A stretch of 64,000 bases of DNA, from assembly GCA_937901895.1 (NCBI GenBank), contig CALGTD010000098.1:1-64000 (forward strand), read 5' to 3'. The notes under the pieces were generated by a model that saw only the letters and a program-made list of their open reading frames with translations, was not told the origin of the DNA and did no database searches. A program made the translations under genes and the position numbers. This document shows, in pieces, positions 7,866 to 15,787 of the stretch. Within the stretch, counting starts at the first letter, position 1. Each line of letters begins with the position of its first letter. The DNA is from an uncultured Spartobacteria bacterium (GTDB lineage Bacteria; Verrucomicrobiota; Verrucomicrobiia; Chthoniobacterales; JAATET01).

Positions 7866-9428
7866 ATGCAAAAAACCGTCACACTTTACGACACCACGCT
7901 GCGTGATGGCACGCAGGGCACCGGCATCTCCTTTTCGGTGCAGGACAAGATTCGTGTCGCGGAGCGACTGGACGAGTTTGGGATCGACTACATCGAGGGC
8001 GGTTTTCCGGGTTCGAATCCGAAGGACGCCGAGTTTTTCAAGGAGGCGCGGAAGCGTGGCTGGAAGCATGCGAAGGTTGCGGCGTTCGGCGCCACGCGGC
8101 GCGGGCGAATGAAGGTCGAGGAGGATCCGCAGGTGCGCATCCTGCTCGATGCGGAGACTCCGGTTGTGACGATCGTCGGCAAGACGTGGCCGATCCAGGT
8201 CACCGAAGTGCTCGGTGTAACGCTCGAGGAAAACCTCGCCATGATCGCGGAGACCGTCGGGTATTTGAAGAAGCATGGACGCGAGGTCTTTTACGACGCG
8301 GAGCACTTTTTTGACAGCTGGCGGCAGGATCCCGGATATTCGCTCGCGACCCTGAAGGCCGCGCACGAGGCGGGCGCGGACCTCTGCGTGCTGTGCGATA
8401 CGAACGGCGGGTCGATGCCGGATTTTGTGAAGAACGCGGTGGCCGAGGCGGTTTCCACGCTTGGCTCGCCGGTGGGCATCCACACGCACAACGACTGCGG
8501 TCTCGGCGTGGCCAACGCGCTGGCCGCGGTGCTGGCGGGCGCCACCCAGGTGCAGGGCACGATCAACGGCTACGGCGAGCGGGTTGGAAACTGCGATCTC
8601 ATTACCATTGCGGCGAACCTTCAGCTCAAGATGGACACGCCGGTCGTTCCGGATCTCACGAAGCTGCGTGACCTCGCGCTTTTCCTGGACGAGGTGGCGA
8701 ACGTTCCGCACAACATCCGCGCACCGTTCGTCGGCAGCGCGGCGTTCACGCACAAGGGCGGCCAGCACGTTCATGCGGTGCAGAAGCTCTCCAGCAGTTA
8801 CGAGCACATCGATCCCGCGCTCGTGGGCAATCGCCAGACGATTGTCGTCTCCGATCTTTCCGGGCAGAGCAACGTGCTCGCGAAGGCGAAGGAACTTGGA
8901 TTCGATCTCGAAAAGGGGGCGCCCGAGGCGGCAAAGACACTCGCCGAGGTGAAGCGTCTCGAGAACGAAGGCTACGAGTTCGAGGCCGCGGATGCGTCGT
9001 TCGACCTGCTCGTGCGCAAGATGCTCGGGGCGTCGAAGCCATTGTTCGATCTCAAGGAATATCACTGCACCTACCGGCGCTCGCCCAACGGGGACGTGAA
9101 CACCTGCGAGGCGACGGTGAAGCTGATCGTGAAAGGAACGCCGGAATACACCGTCGCCGAGGGTGACGGACCGGTGAACGCCCTGGACGCCGCGCTCCGC
9201 AAGGCGCTTCGGCCGTTCTATCCGTGGATCGAGCGCCTCTCGCTGGCCGATTACAAGGTGCGTATCGTCGATGGAAAATCCGGCACTGCGGCGCGGACGC
9301 GGGTGCTGATCGAGTCGACCGACGGACACCGGTCGTGGGGCACGGTCGGCGTTTCCGACAACATTATCGAAGCCAGCTGGCAGGCTTTGGTGGACAGTTT
9401 CGAATATTACGGGCATCAACAGTCCTGA
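7866..9428 (+). CDS. cimA: (R)-citramalate synthase
   Basis: 520 residues of the CimA branch of the isopropylmalate/homocitrate synthase family. It condenses pyruvate with acetyl-CoA to (R)-citramalate, giving a threonine-independent route to 2-oxobutyrate and isoleucine. DTTLRDGTQG is the N-terminal active-site motif, GIHTHNDCGLG carries the metal-binding His pair, and NGYGERVGNCDL is typical of the family. The C-terminal third (about 390-520) is the LeuA-type allosteric domain, which usually binds isoleucine. The start is ATG at 7866, where conservation begins; the open frame continues upstream without similarity. The next gene overlaps it by one base (TGATG). Confidence 0.9.
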   Translation: MQKTVTLYDTTLRDGTQGTGISFSVQDKIRVAERLDEFGIDYIEGGFPGSNPKDAEFFKEARKRGWKHAKVAAFGATRRGRMKVEEDPQVRILLDAETPVVTIVGKTWPIQVTEVLGVTLEENLAMIAETVGYLKKHGREVFYDAEHFFDSWRQDPGYSLATLKAAHEAGADLCVLCDTNGGSMPDFVKNAVAEAVSTLGSPVGIHTHNDCGLGVANALAAVLAGATQVQGTINGYGERVGNCDLITIAANLQLKMDTPVVPDLTKLRDLALFLDEVANVPHNIRAPFVGSAAFTHKGGQHVHAVQKLSSSYEHIDPALVGNRQTIVVSDLSGQSNVLAKAKELGFDLEKGAPEAAKTLAEVKRLENEGYEFEAADASFDLLVRKMLGASKPLFDLKEYHCTYRRSPNGDVNTCEATVKLIVKGTPEYTVAEGDGPVNALDAALRKALRPFYPWIERLSLADYKVRIVDGKSGTAARTRVLIESTDGHRSWGTVGVSDNIIEASWQALVDSFEYYGHQQS

Positions 9429-9883
9429 TGGACACGCTCGGCTGGCTCGAAGTCGCAAATCTCGTTCTGCTCGCGCTGCTGCTGGGCGGCGAGGCAGGGC
9501 TTCTGCTGGGGACTCATCCTGCGATCGTCCGATTGCCCGTGGCTGAACGCGAGCGGGCGATGGCGTTCGTTTGCCGCCGCTACGGGATTGCCCTGTCGGT
9601 GGTTGCGGTCGCGGGCTTTGCAACCTCGACCGCTTCGACCATCGGCATGATGCTTGTGAACCGGCCATTCTGGTTCGGCGCAATCGGCTGGCTCTGCCTC
9701 GGCGTGGCGCTGGCCATCGGATTCCGGTTCATTCGTCCGGTGAACACGCAGCTCGCGAAGTTTCCCGAAAACGGACAGGGCTGGATTGCCATTGGGCGCA
9801 CCTGGCAGCTCTGGCACGCTGCAGCCGCCGTGCTGGTAAGTGCGACTTTCGTGCTGTTTGTCGTTGCGGTCGTGGTGAACTGA
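9428..9883 (+). CDS. small integral membrane protein of unknown function
   Basis: 151 residues with four predicted membrane helices (roughly 5-28, 50-75, 82-100 and 127-150). The first loop carries a conserved-looking PVAERERAM segment. No catalytic motif is seen. The ATG at 9428 uses the last base of the cimA stop (TGATG), so the gene is probably co-translated with cimA. A role linked to isoleucine synthesis is possible but has no other support. It is followed 19 bp later by tRNA-Leu on the opposite strand. Confidence 0.65.
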   Translation: MDTLGWLEVANLVLLALLLGGEAGLLLGTHPAIVRLPVAERERAMAFVCRRYGIALSVVAVAGFATSTASTIGMMLVNRPFWFGAIGWLCLGVALAIGFRFIRPVNTQLAKFPENGQGWIAIGRTWQLWHAAAAVLVSATFVLFVVAVVVN

Positions 9884-9902
9884 ACCGTTCCCACCGGGCA
9901 AG

Positions 9903-9984
9903 TGCTCGGGGAGGGACTTGAACCCACACTCCTTGCGGAACCAGATCCTAAGTCTGGCGCGTCTGCCAATTTCGCCACCCGAGC
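9903..9984 (-). tRNA. tRNA-Leu (anticodon TAG)
   Basis: On the minus strand the 82-nt sequence folds as a class II tRNA. The acceptor stem is GCTCGGG/CCCGAGC with discriminator A. The anticodon stem is CCAGA/TCTGG around loop CTTAGGA, giving anticodon TAG, which reads CUN leucine codons. The variable arm is long, as expected for leucine, and the T arm contains GGTTCAAGTCC. The 3' CCA is not encoded (the bases after the discriminator are CTT), unlike the tRNA-Ala in this window. Confidence 0.93.
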
Positions 9985-10235
9985 TTTCGATTTCGAGCGG
10001 CACGCGACCAGCGAGCCTCGAAATCATGCGGGAGATTCCGCGCCGGTCCGCTTTCTAGCAAGGGCAAAGTTTGAAATTCCCGAAGACGATGCGGCTGCCG
10101 GATCCGGTATGAGGGGTTCGTGGGGTTGCCTTTTTGAGCAGGTGGGTTAAATTGGTCGCGATGAAAACCCTGGCGCCCCAATTCGCTTTTGCTCGCGAAG
10201 CCGGTCCGGCGTTTTTCGGTTTTCCGTCAATGGGT
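9985..10235. other. intergenic region upstream of tRNA-Leu
   Basis: No convincing gene. The only repeat noted is an 8-bp inverted pair, ATTTCGAG (9990-9997) and CTCGAAAT (10017-10024), directly upstream of the tRNA. A 45-codon frame from ATG 10161 to TGA 10298 has no recognisable motif and overlaps the hairpins to its right. The tRNA promoter should lie here, but no clear -35/-10 pair could be picked. Confidence 0.4.
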
Positions 10236-10374
10236 CGCCGGTGTCCGGCGTGCCGCCTCTTTATGACGATGGCGGACGCTGGTTGCCGCGCGGGTTGACG
10301 ACCCGCTCCCGATAACCGCGTCCGCGCTCCCCGTTTACGGACGATTCCGTCCGTTTGTGCATCCGTCTGGATGC
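10236..10374 (+). ncRNA. candidate structured RNA: four perfect hairpins in 139 bases
   Basis: Four perfect stem-loops follow each other without any convincing gene. CGCCGG/CCGGCG is at 10236-10250 with a 3-nt loop. GCGGGT/ACCCGC is at 10290-10306 with a 5-nt loop. ACGGAC/GTCCGT is at 10337-10354 with a 6-nt loop. GCATCC/GGATGC is at 10359-10374 with a 4-nt loop, followed by CCTTTT. The second is flanked by GGTT and AACC, which could extend it. The last hairpin plus T-run could end a small RNA or attenuate the gene starting at 10429. The strand is uncertain, since hairpins read on both; the T-run favours plus. It does not match tmRNA, 6S, SRP or RNase P patterns I know. Confidence 0.3.
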
Positions 10375-10428
10375 CCTTTTCACGCCCGTTCTCCGGCCAT
10401 GCACCGGATTTCAACACCTCTCGAGAGC

Positions 10429-11175
10429 ATGACGATTTTGCTGACCAACGACCTCAACGGAAACCGCCAGTGGTATGACTGGCTTCTCCACATGGCAACC
10501 CGTGTGGACGCAGTGTGCATTGCGGGCGACCTCGTGTCCCCGCTTTGTGGCGATCTCATGGAGCAGCGCCGGGTCGTCGAGTTTGTCGCGTGGCGTCTGG
10601 GGGGGCGCTCCGTCGGGCTCTTTGTGTGCGCGGGAGATCGGGATCTGTGGGGACCTCCATGGCAGTGGCTGGAATCCCAGGCTGGCACGCGACGGATGGG
10701 AGGGCTGACTGTGACGTCCATTCCCTGGAAGAGCCGGGATCGCGCGTGGTTCGAAAACCCGCATCGCTGGAATCACGAGCAAGACGGCGTTTGGATTGTC
10801 CTCGAACACGAGCCCCCGAAGGGAAGTCGCGTGGCCACCGGCCCCGCAGGCGGACTTCTCGAGGAGTCCGTCGGACTGGAGTTTCATCCGGACTATCTGG
10901 TCTGCGGACACATGCGGGATGCGCCGTGGCGGAAGGAGGGCGGTTGGTGGGAGCGCATCGACCGCACGATCGTGTTCAACGCGGGGAGCGATTCCTTGGG
11001 AGCCTTTCCCGCGCACATCATCCTCGACCTCGCACGTCGCGAAGCGACCTGGCGTCACTCCCGCGGATTCGAGTGCATCCGGTTCGATGCGTTCGGACCC
11101 CGTCCGATTTTCCCCAAATCCACAAACCAAAAACCAAACCATGAACACCATTCAAATCACCCAGTCCGACTATAA
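10429..11175 (+). CDS. metallophosphoesterase-like protein with altered metal motifs
   Basis: 248 residues with the order of calcineurin-like phosphoesterase motifs, but several metal ligands are changed. The first motif (DxH) reads NDLNGN, the second is intact (AGDLVS), GNHD reads GDRD, an LEHEPP His is kept, and the final GHxH reads GHMRD. It may bind metals differently or be inactive. The ATG at 10429 starts at the first conserved strand; 10399 is an alternative. The C-terminal tail (about 220-248) runs 35 bases into the rnk-like gene in another frame, an unusually long overlap for this window. A tandem hairpin lies 55 bases upstream. Confidence 0.6.
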   Translation: MTILLTNDLNGNRQWYDWLLHMATRVDAVCIAGDLVSPLCGDLMEQRRVVEFVAWRLGGRSVGLFVCAGDRDLWGPPWQWLESQAGTRRMGGLTVTSIPWKSRDRAWFENPHRWNHEQDGVWIVLEHEPPKGSRVATGPAGGLLEESVGLEFHPDYLVCGHMRDAPWRKEGGWWERIDRTIVFNAGSDSLGAFPAHIILDLARREATWRHSRGFECIRFDAFGPRPIFPKSTNQKPNHEHHSNHPVRL

Positions 11176-11545
11176 CCGTCTGCAGGATCTCCTTCGGGAC
11201 GCACGTCCCGAAACCGCCGAAGACCAGCGTTGCCGTGAGGCATTGTTTCAGGAGTTGATGCGCGCGAAGATCAAGCCTCCGGACGAGATCCCGACCGATG
11301 TCATCACGCTGGGAAGCCGTGCGCGGCTTCGTGATCTCGAGAGCGGCGACGTCCTCGAATACACGCTGGTCCTTCCCGTCGATGCCGATGTGGAGGCAGG
11401 TCGCATCTCCATTCTGGCGCCGCTGGGCACGGCGATGCTGGGATTCCGTCGCGGTGACGAAATCGAATGGATGATGCCGGGTGGGAAAGTGAAGCTCCGC
11501 GTCGAGGAGGTTTTCCAACCCGAGACCGCAGGCAACATAGGCTGA
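11141..11545 (+). CDS. rnk: Rnk/GreA-family protein (GreA/GreB C-terminal domain)
   Basis: 134 residues. The N-terminal part (about 5-45) is a short helical segment, and the C-terminal part (about 50-130) is the FKBP-like GreA/GreB C-terminal domain, with ITLGSRARLRD and ISILAPLGTAMLGFRRGDE as landmarks. This is the layout of Rnk, which binds RNA polymerase but lacks the long GreA coiled-coil tip. It would modulate transcription in the cytoplasm. The ATG follows an A-rich stretch (AAACCAAACC) and lies inside the end of the metallophosphoesterase-like gene, suggesting coupling. An inverted repeat follows before the convergent pilB-like genes. Confidence 0.82.
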   Translation: MNTIQITQSDYNRLQDLLRDARPETAEDQRCREALFQELMRAKIKPPDEIPTDVITLGSRARLRDLESGDVLEYTLVLPVDADVEAGRISILAPLGTAMLGFRRGDEIEWMMPGGKVKLRVEEVFQPETAGNIG

Positions 11546-11589
11546 CGATCATCCGCGGGATGGCCGGTTCCGGCTTCCAGCGCGGCGGC

Positions 11590-11626
11590 GGGATCGCACG
11601 AACCGTGATGGTTTTTGTGCGATCCC
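11590..11626. terminator. 37-nt hairpin between convergent genes
   Basis: A perfect 10-bp stem, GGGATCGCAC (11590-11599) with GTGCGATCCC (11617-11626), contains an inner AACC/GGTT stem. It lies between the rnk-like gene (ends 11545) and the convergent ATPase gene (ends 11652). No U-run follows on either strand, so it is not a standard intrinsic terminator. It may protect both 3' ends or mark a factor-dependent stop. Confidence 0.55.
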
Positions 11627-11651
11627 GTCTCGCGTCTGCGCAGGGGGAGCG

Positions 11652-13346
11652 TCAGGTGTATTTCAGCACTTCTTCGATGGTGGTGTCTCCATCGTAGATC
11701 GAGCGCAGACCGTCTTCGCGCAGGGTGGTCATGCCCAGCTCGATGGCCTTTTCGCGCAGGATGACACCGGGAGCCCGCTTGTTGATGAGTTCCCGGATCG
11801 GGTCGCTCATCTTGAGGAGTTCGTAGATGCCCTTGCGGCCCTTGTAGCCGGTGTGGTTGCAATCGGGACAGCCTTTGCCGAAGTAAAAATTCTTGTCGCC
11901 AATGTCGTAGGCGGAAAGTCCGAGCTGGCCGAGGACGGCTTCGCTGGGCTCGTAGGACTCGCGGCACCGCGGACAGATGCGGCGGATGAGGCGTTGCGCC
12001 AGAACGCACTCCAGCGACGCGGAGATGAGGAAGGGCTCGACGCCCATGTCCATGAGACGCGTGACTGCGCCCGTTGCATCGTTCGTGTGGAGCGTGGTGA
12101 ACACAAGGTGACCGGTTAGGGACGCCTGGATCGCGATCTGCGCCGTCTCCATGTCACGGGTTTCTCCCACGAGGATGCGGTCGGGGTCCTGACGCAGGAA
12201 GGCGCGCAGGACGCGGGCAAACGTGAGTCCGATGCCCTCGTGGATCGGCACCTGCATGATGCCTTCGATCTCGTATTCGACAGGGTCCTCGGCGGTGAGG
12301 ATCTTCACGTCGATCGTGTTGATCTTGCGCAGGCAGGCGTAGAGCGTGGTCGTCTTTCCCGAGCCGGTGGGACCGGTGACGATGAAGATGCCGTTGGGCT
12401 TCTCGATCGTCTCGTTGATGTGCTCCTTGATGTATTCGGGCATGCCGAGGGCATCGAGGTCGAGATTGACGGACGAGCGGTCGAGCACGCGAAGCACGAC
12501 ACTCTCACCGAACTGCGTCGGGAGTGTGGAGACGCGAAGGTCGATCTGCTTGCCATTGACCATGCGCTGGATGCGGCCGTCCTGCGGAAGGCGGCGCTCG
12601 GCGATGTTGAGGTTTGACAGAACCTTGACGCGGGAAATGACGGGGTTCGCGAGATGCCGGGGAGGGGGATCCATTTCGTAGAGGGCGCCGTCGACGCGAT
12701 AGCGGACCTTGAATTCCGTCTCGAAGGGCTCGAAATGGATGTCCGAGGCGCGCGCCTGCACCGCCTTGTCGAGAATGAGATCGACGTAGCGGATGATGGG
12801 GGCGGCGTTCGCCTCAGCGGCGGCCTCGGCGGCGTTGAAGCTGTCGAGATCCCCCTCGGCGAGTTCGAGTTTCGTGTCGCCGAGTTGCGCGAGGATTTCC
12901 TCCATGCTGGAGTCCTCGGTGCCGTAATTGCCGCTGATCAGCGCCTCGATCTTTGCGATCGTCTGGCCCACACAGGGCTGGATCTCGCGGCCCAGGGCAA
13001 AACGCAGATCCTCGACGGCCTGGCCGTTGAGCGGATCGGTGAGTGCGACGAAGATCGTGTTTTCGTTCGCTCCGATCGGAAGCGCACCGTGAAGGCGGGC
13101 GAGACCACCCGGGATCAGCGCAAGCACTTCCGGCGAGGGTTCAAACTCGGACAGATCGTAGCGCTCGGCGCCGATGGCGTCCGCGAGGGCCTGGTAGAAG
13201 GTTTCCTCGGCCACGTAGCCGGTGTTCACGGCGACCTCTTCGACGGGGCGGCCGGTTTCAGAGCATTCGCGCTCGATTTCCTCGGCCTCGGCGGCGCCGA
13301 TGACGTTGGCTTCCTTGAGCAGTTCGAGAACTTGAGAGGTGTTCAT
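11652..13346 (-). CDS. GspE/PilB-type secretion ATPase (downstream paralogue)
   Basis: 564-residue hexameric traffic ATPase of type II secretion or type IV pilus systems. The N-terminal MshEN-like domain spans about 1-140. The ATPase core has Walker A GPTGSGKT at 325-332, an Asp-box region (ILVGETRDMETA) and a His box (TTLHTNDATGAV). A tetracysteine zinc module, CPRC...CPDC, lies near residue 460-500. It powers assembly of pilin-like fibres at the inner membrane. It follows its paralogue by 13 bp. The linker (about 150-185) is Glu/Ala-rich. No pilin, PilC or secretin gene is present in the window. Confidence 0.88.
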   Translation of the reverse strand: MNTSQVLELLKEANVIGAAEAEEIERECSETGRPVEEVAVNTGYVAEETFYQALADAIGAERYDLSEFEPSPEVLALIPGGLARLHGALPIGANENTIFVALTDPLNGQAVEDLRFALGREIQPCVGQTIAKIEALISGNYGTEDSSMEEILAQLGDTKLELAEGDLDSFNAAEAAAEANAAPIIRYVDLILDKAVQARASDIHFEPFETEFKVRYRVDGALYEMDPPPRHLANPVISRVKVLSNLNIAERRLPQDGRIQRMVNGKQIDLRVSTLPTQFGESVVLRVLDRSSVNLDLDALGMPEYIKEHINETIEKPNGIFIVTGPTGSGKTTTLYACLRKINTIDVKILTAEDPVEYEIEGIMQVPIHEGIGLTFARVLRAFLRQDPDRILVGETRDMETAQIAIQASLTGHLVFTTLHTNDATGAVTRLMDMGVEPFLISASLECVLAQRLIRRICPRCRESYEPSEAVLGQLGLSAYDIGDKNFYFGKGCPDCNHTGYKGRKGIYELLKMSDPIRELINKRAPGVILREKAIELGMTTLREDGLRSIYDGDTTIEEVLKYT

Positions 13347-13359
13347 GAGGAGAGAGGGA

Positions 13360-15018
13360 TCAGGCGGCGTCGGCCATCGTGCTGGTGATGACTTCCTCGG
13401 CAGTCGTCATGCCGGCGAGGACCTTGCGAACGCCGTCTTCGCGCAGGGTGCGCATCCCGAGTTCGCGTGCGCGCTGGCGCAGCTGAATGGTCGAGGCGTT
13501 GTTGTTGATCATGTGGCGGACTTCGTCATCGATGACGAAGATCTCGAAGATGCCCATTCGGCCCTTGTAGCCCTTTCCGCGACAGGCATCGCAGCCCACG
13601 GGCTTCATCGGGGTGGCGTTTGCGAGCTGGGACGGCTCGAGGCCGAGCGTGTGGAGCTCGTATTCCGAGAGCTCCGCGGGTGCTTTGCATTTCGGGCACA
13701 ACCGCCGGACGAGGCGCTGGGCCATGGCCGCGCGCATCGAGCTGGAAACGAGGAAGGGCTGGACGCCGATGTCGACGAGACGGGGAATGGCGCTGGGCGC
13801 GTCGTTCGTGTGCAGCGTGGAGAGCACGAGGTGACCGGTGAGCGCGGCGTTGATCGCGATGCTCGCGGTCTCCGGGTCACGAATTTCACCAATCATGATG
13901 ATGTTCGGCGCCTGGCGGAGCATGGAGCGCAGCGCCGCAGGGAACGTCATGCCGATCTCGGAGTTCACCTGCACCTGGTTGATGCCGGACATCTGGTATT
14001 CGACCGGATCCTCGACGGTGATGAGCTTGCGGTCGGGTTTGTTGATGACGTTCAGGCAGGCGTAGAGCGTCGTCGTCTTGCCGGATCCCGTGGGGCCGGT
14101 GACGAGGACGATGCCGTCCGGCAGGGTGATGAGCTGCTCGAACTTCTGCTGGTCGTCGCTCAGGAAGCCGAGGTCCGGCAGACCGAGCACGAGCGACGAT
14201 TTGTCGAGAATACGCATGACCACGCTCTCGCCGTGAACCGTCGGAACCGTGGAAACGCGCAGGTCGAGCGCCGTCTTTCCGAGCCTCACCTGGATGCGGC
14301 CGTCCTGCGGGAGCCGCTTCTCGGCGATGCTCATCGTGCCCGTCATGATCTTGAGACGGCTGAGGATGGCGGCCTGAAGTTTCTTCGGCGGGCTCTGCAT
14401 TTCCTGCAGGACACCGTCGATGCGGAAGCGGACACGGAAGCTTTTCTCGAGCGGTTCGAGGTGAATGTCGGACGCGCGGTTCTTGTAGGCGTCGACAAGG
14501 AGGGTGGTGACCATCTTGATGATGGGGGCGTCACCCTCGCCGGTTTCCTCGCCAACCTCGAAGCCCTCACCGGCGGAGACGTCGCCCTCCGGCGGGCCGT
14601 AATATTGCGTGAGCGCCTGGTCGAGCTGTTCGGGCGTGGCGCAGACAAATTCCACTTCGCGCTTGAGCAGGAAGCTGAGGCTGTCGAAGGCCTCGAAATC
14701 CATTGGATCGCTGATCGCGATCGTCACCGAGTCGCCCTGCTCGGCGATGGGGATGGCGCGGTAGCGGCGCGCGTCGGTGGGGCTGAGGATGCCGGTGATG
14801 TTCGGCGGGACTGTGATCTGCGACAGATTCACAAATTCCATGCCGCTGTTTGCGGCAAGGGTCCTGGAGATGTCCTCGTGGGTGACGAGACCCATGGCCA
14901 CCAAAGCGTCGGAGGCGCTGCCTTCTCCCGCGTTGTTTCGGGCCTCCTGAATCTGGTCCCGGGTCACAAGGCCTGCTTCGAGCAGGACATCCACTACGTA
15001 GTCGTCGTTTAAAGGCAC
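13360..15018 (-). CDS. GspE/PilB-type secretion ATPase (upstream paralogue)
   Basis: 552 residues, the same architecture as the next gene downstream. An MshEN-like N-terminal domain (about 1-140) is followed by an acidic linker (145-163) and the ATPase core. Walker A GPTGSGKT is at 308-315, and the core also has IMIGEIRDPETA, STLHTNDAPSA and a CPKC...CDAC zinc module. The frame stays open far upstream, but similarity begins at the GTG at 15018 (VPLNDDYVVDVLLEAGLV), which I take as the start. The two ATPases are close paralogues and probably form one operon. They could assemble different fibres or a mixed motor. Confidence 0.87.
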   Translation of the reverse strand: MPLNDDYVVDVLLEAGLVTRDQIQEARNNAGEGSASDALVAMGLVTHEDISRTLAANSGMEFVNLSQITVPPNITGILSPTDARRYRAIPIAEQGDSVTIAISDPMDFEAFDSLSFLLKREVEFVCATPEQLDQALTQYYGPPEGDVSAGEGFEVGEETGEGDAPIIKMVTTLLVDAYKNRASDIHLEPLEKSFRVRFRIDGVLQEMQSPPKKLQAAILSRLKIMTGTMSIAEKRLPQDGRIQVRLGKTALDLRVSTVPTVHGESVVMRILDKSSLVLGLPDLGFLSDDQQKFEQLITLPDGIVLVTGPTGSGKTTTLYACLNVINKPDRKLITVEDPVEYQMSGINQVQVNSEIGMTFPAALRSMLRQAPNIIMIGEIRDPETASIAINAALTGHLVLSTLHTNDAPSAIPRLVDIGVQPFLVSSSMRAAMAQRLVRRLCPKCKAPAELSEYELHTLGLEPSQLANATPMKPVGCDACRGKGYKGRMGIFEIFVIDDEVRHMINNNASTIQLRQRARELGMRTLREDGVRKVLAGMTTAEEVITSTMADAA

Positions 15019-15147
15019 TGGGAGAAAAATCGGTTTTGGATGTCTGTAAGGATGGCGCGGGGCGATGTCAAACCCCACTGCGGAGAGGAGGCTGATTGCC
15101 GCCTTGCGGCGCAACGATTCATCGTCGAGCATCCACGACTTCTCTCC

Positions 15148-15780
15148 ATGAGCAAATACCGGACTTATCTCATTTTTGGCGCGCCCGGCTCGGGCAAAGG
15201 AACCCAGGGCAAGACGTTGGGCAGCATCCCGCGATTTTTCCACTGTGCCTGTGGCGATGTGTTTCGCTCGATCGACACCCGCACGCCGCTCGGGCGGAAG
15301 TTCGTCGAATATTCGAGCCGGGGCGAGCTTGTGCCCGACGAGGTCACGGTGGAACTGTGGAGCGTGCGCATCGAGCAGTGCGTCGAGGCGCATGAGTTCA
15401 AGCCCGACATCGATCACCTCGTGCTCGATGGAATCCCGCGCAACGTCCGCCAGGCGGAACTCATGCAGGAGTTCATCGACGTGAAGAGGATCTTTCATCT
15501 CTCGTGCCCCGATCGGGCGAAGCTCGCCGAACGCCTTCGCAAGCGCGCGATCAAGGACAACCGCCTCGACGATGCCAGCGAGGCGGTGATTCAGCACCGG
15601 ATCGAGACCTACGAGAACGAGTCGCGGCCGTTGCTCGAATTCTACCCGAAGGAGTTGATCTGCCAGATCGACGCGACGCAGCCGCCGGTGATCGTGCTGT
15701 CGAAGATCATCCAGCAGCTGGCTGCGGACGAGCAGGCGCAGGTCGATGCCGGCACCCGCGCTCTAGCGGACGAAGCCTGA
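15148..15780 (+). CDS. adk: adenylate kinase (short-lid type)
   Basis: 210 residues. The P-loop GAPGSGKGTQ is at 11-20, the NMP-binding segment follows (CGDVFRSID...SRGELVPDE), then VLDGIPRNVRQAE, the adenylate kinase core. The lid between RLRKRA and ASEAVIQHRIE is short and lacks the zinc-binding or long-lid insertion, so this is a short-lid enzyme. It interconverts AMP, ADP and ATP. Some residues differ from the consensus (GIPRN for GFPRT), so another NMP substrate is conceivable. The ATG at 15148 sits where similarity starts. It precedes fmt by 7 bp. The leader contains a GCCGC/GCGGC hairpin at 15098-15110. Confidence 0.8.
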   Translation: MSKYRTYLIFGAPGSGKGTQGKTLGSIPRFFHCACGDVFRSIDTRTPLGRKFVEYSSRGELVPDEVTVELWSVRIEQCVEAHEFKPDIDHLVLDGIPRNVRQAELMQEFIDVKRIFHLSCPDRAKLAERLRKRAIKDNRLDDASEAVIQHRIETYENESRPLLEFYPKELICQIDATQPPVIVLSKIIQQLAADEQAQVDAGTRALADEA

Positions 15781-15787
15781 GCAGGGA

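Noticed and set aside
7845..9683. 612-codon open frame on the minus strand
   Set aside because: Antisense to cimA, which has the full family motif set.
10161..10298. Small plus-strand frame of 45 codons with a CPAC motif
   Set aside because: No Shine-Dalgarno sequence, no similarity I recognise, and it runs through the perfect hairpins, which favours a structured RNA region.
10000..10400. tmRNA, 6S RNA, SRP RNA or RNase P gene in the gap
   Set aside because: None of the conserved cores of these RNAs that I know could be found on either strand.
13339..15012. 557-codon open frame on the plus strand
   Set aside because: Antisense to the two GspE/PilB ATPase genes; no family features.
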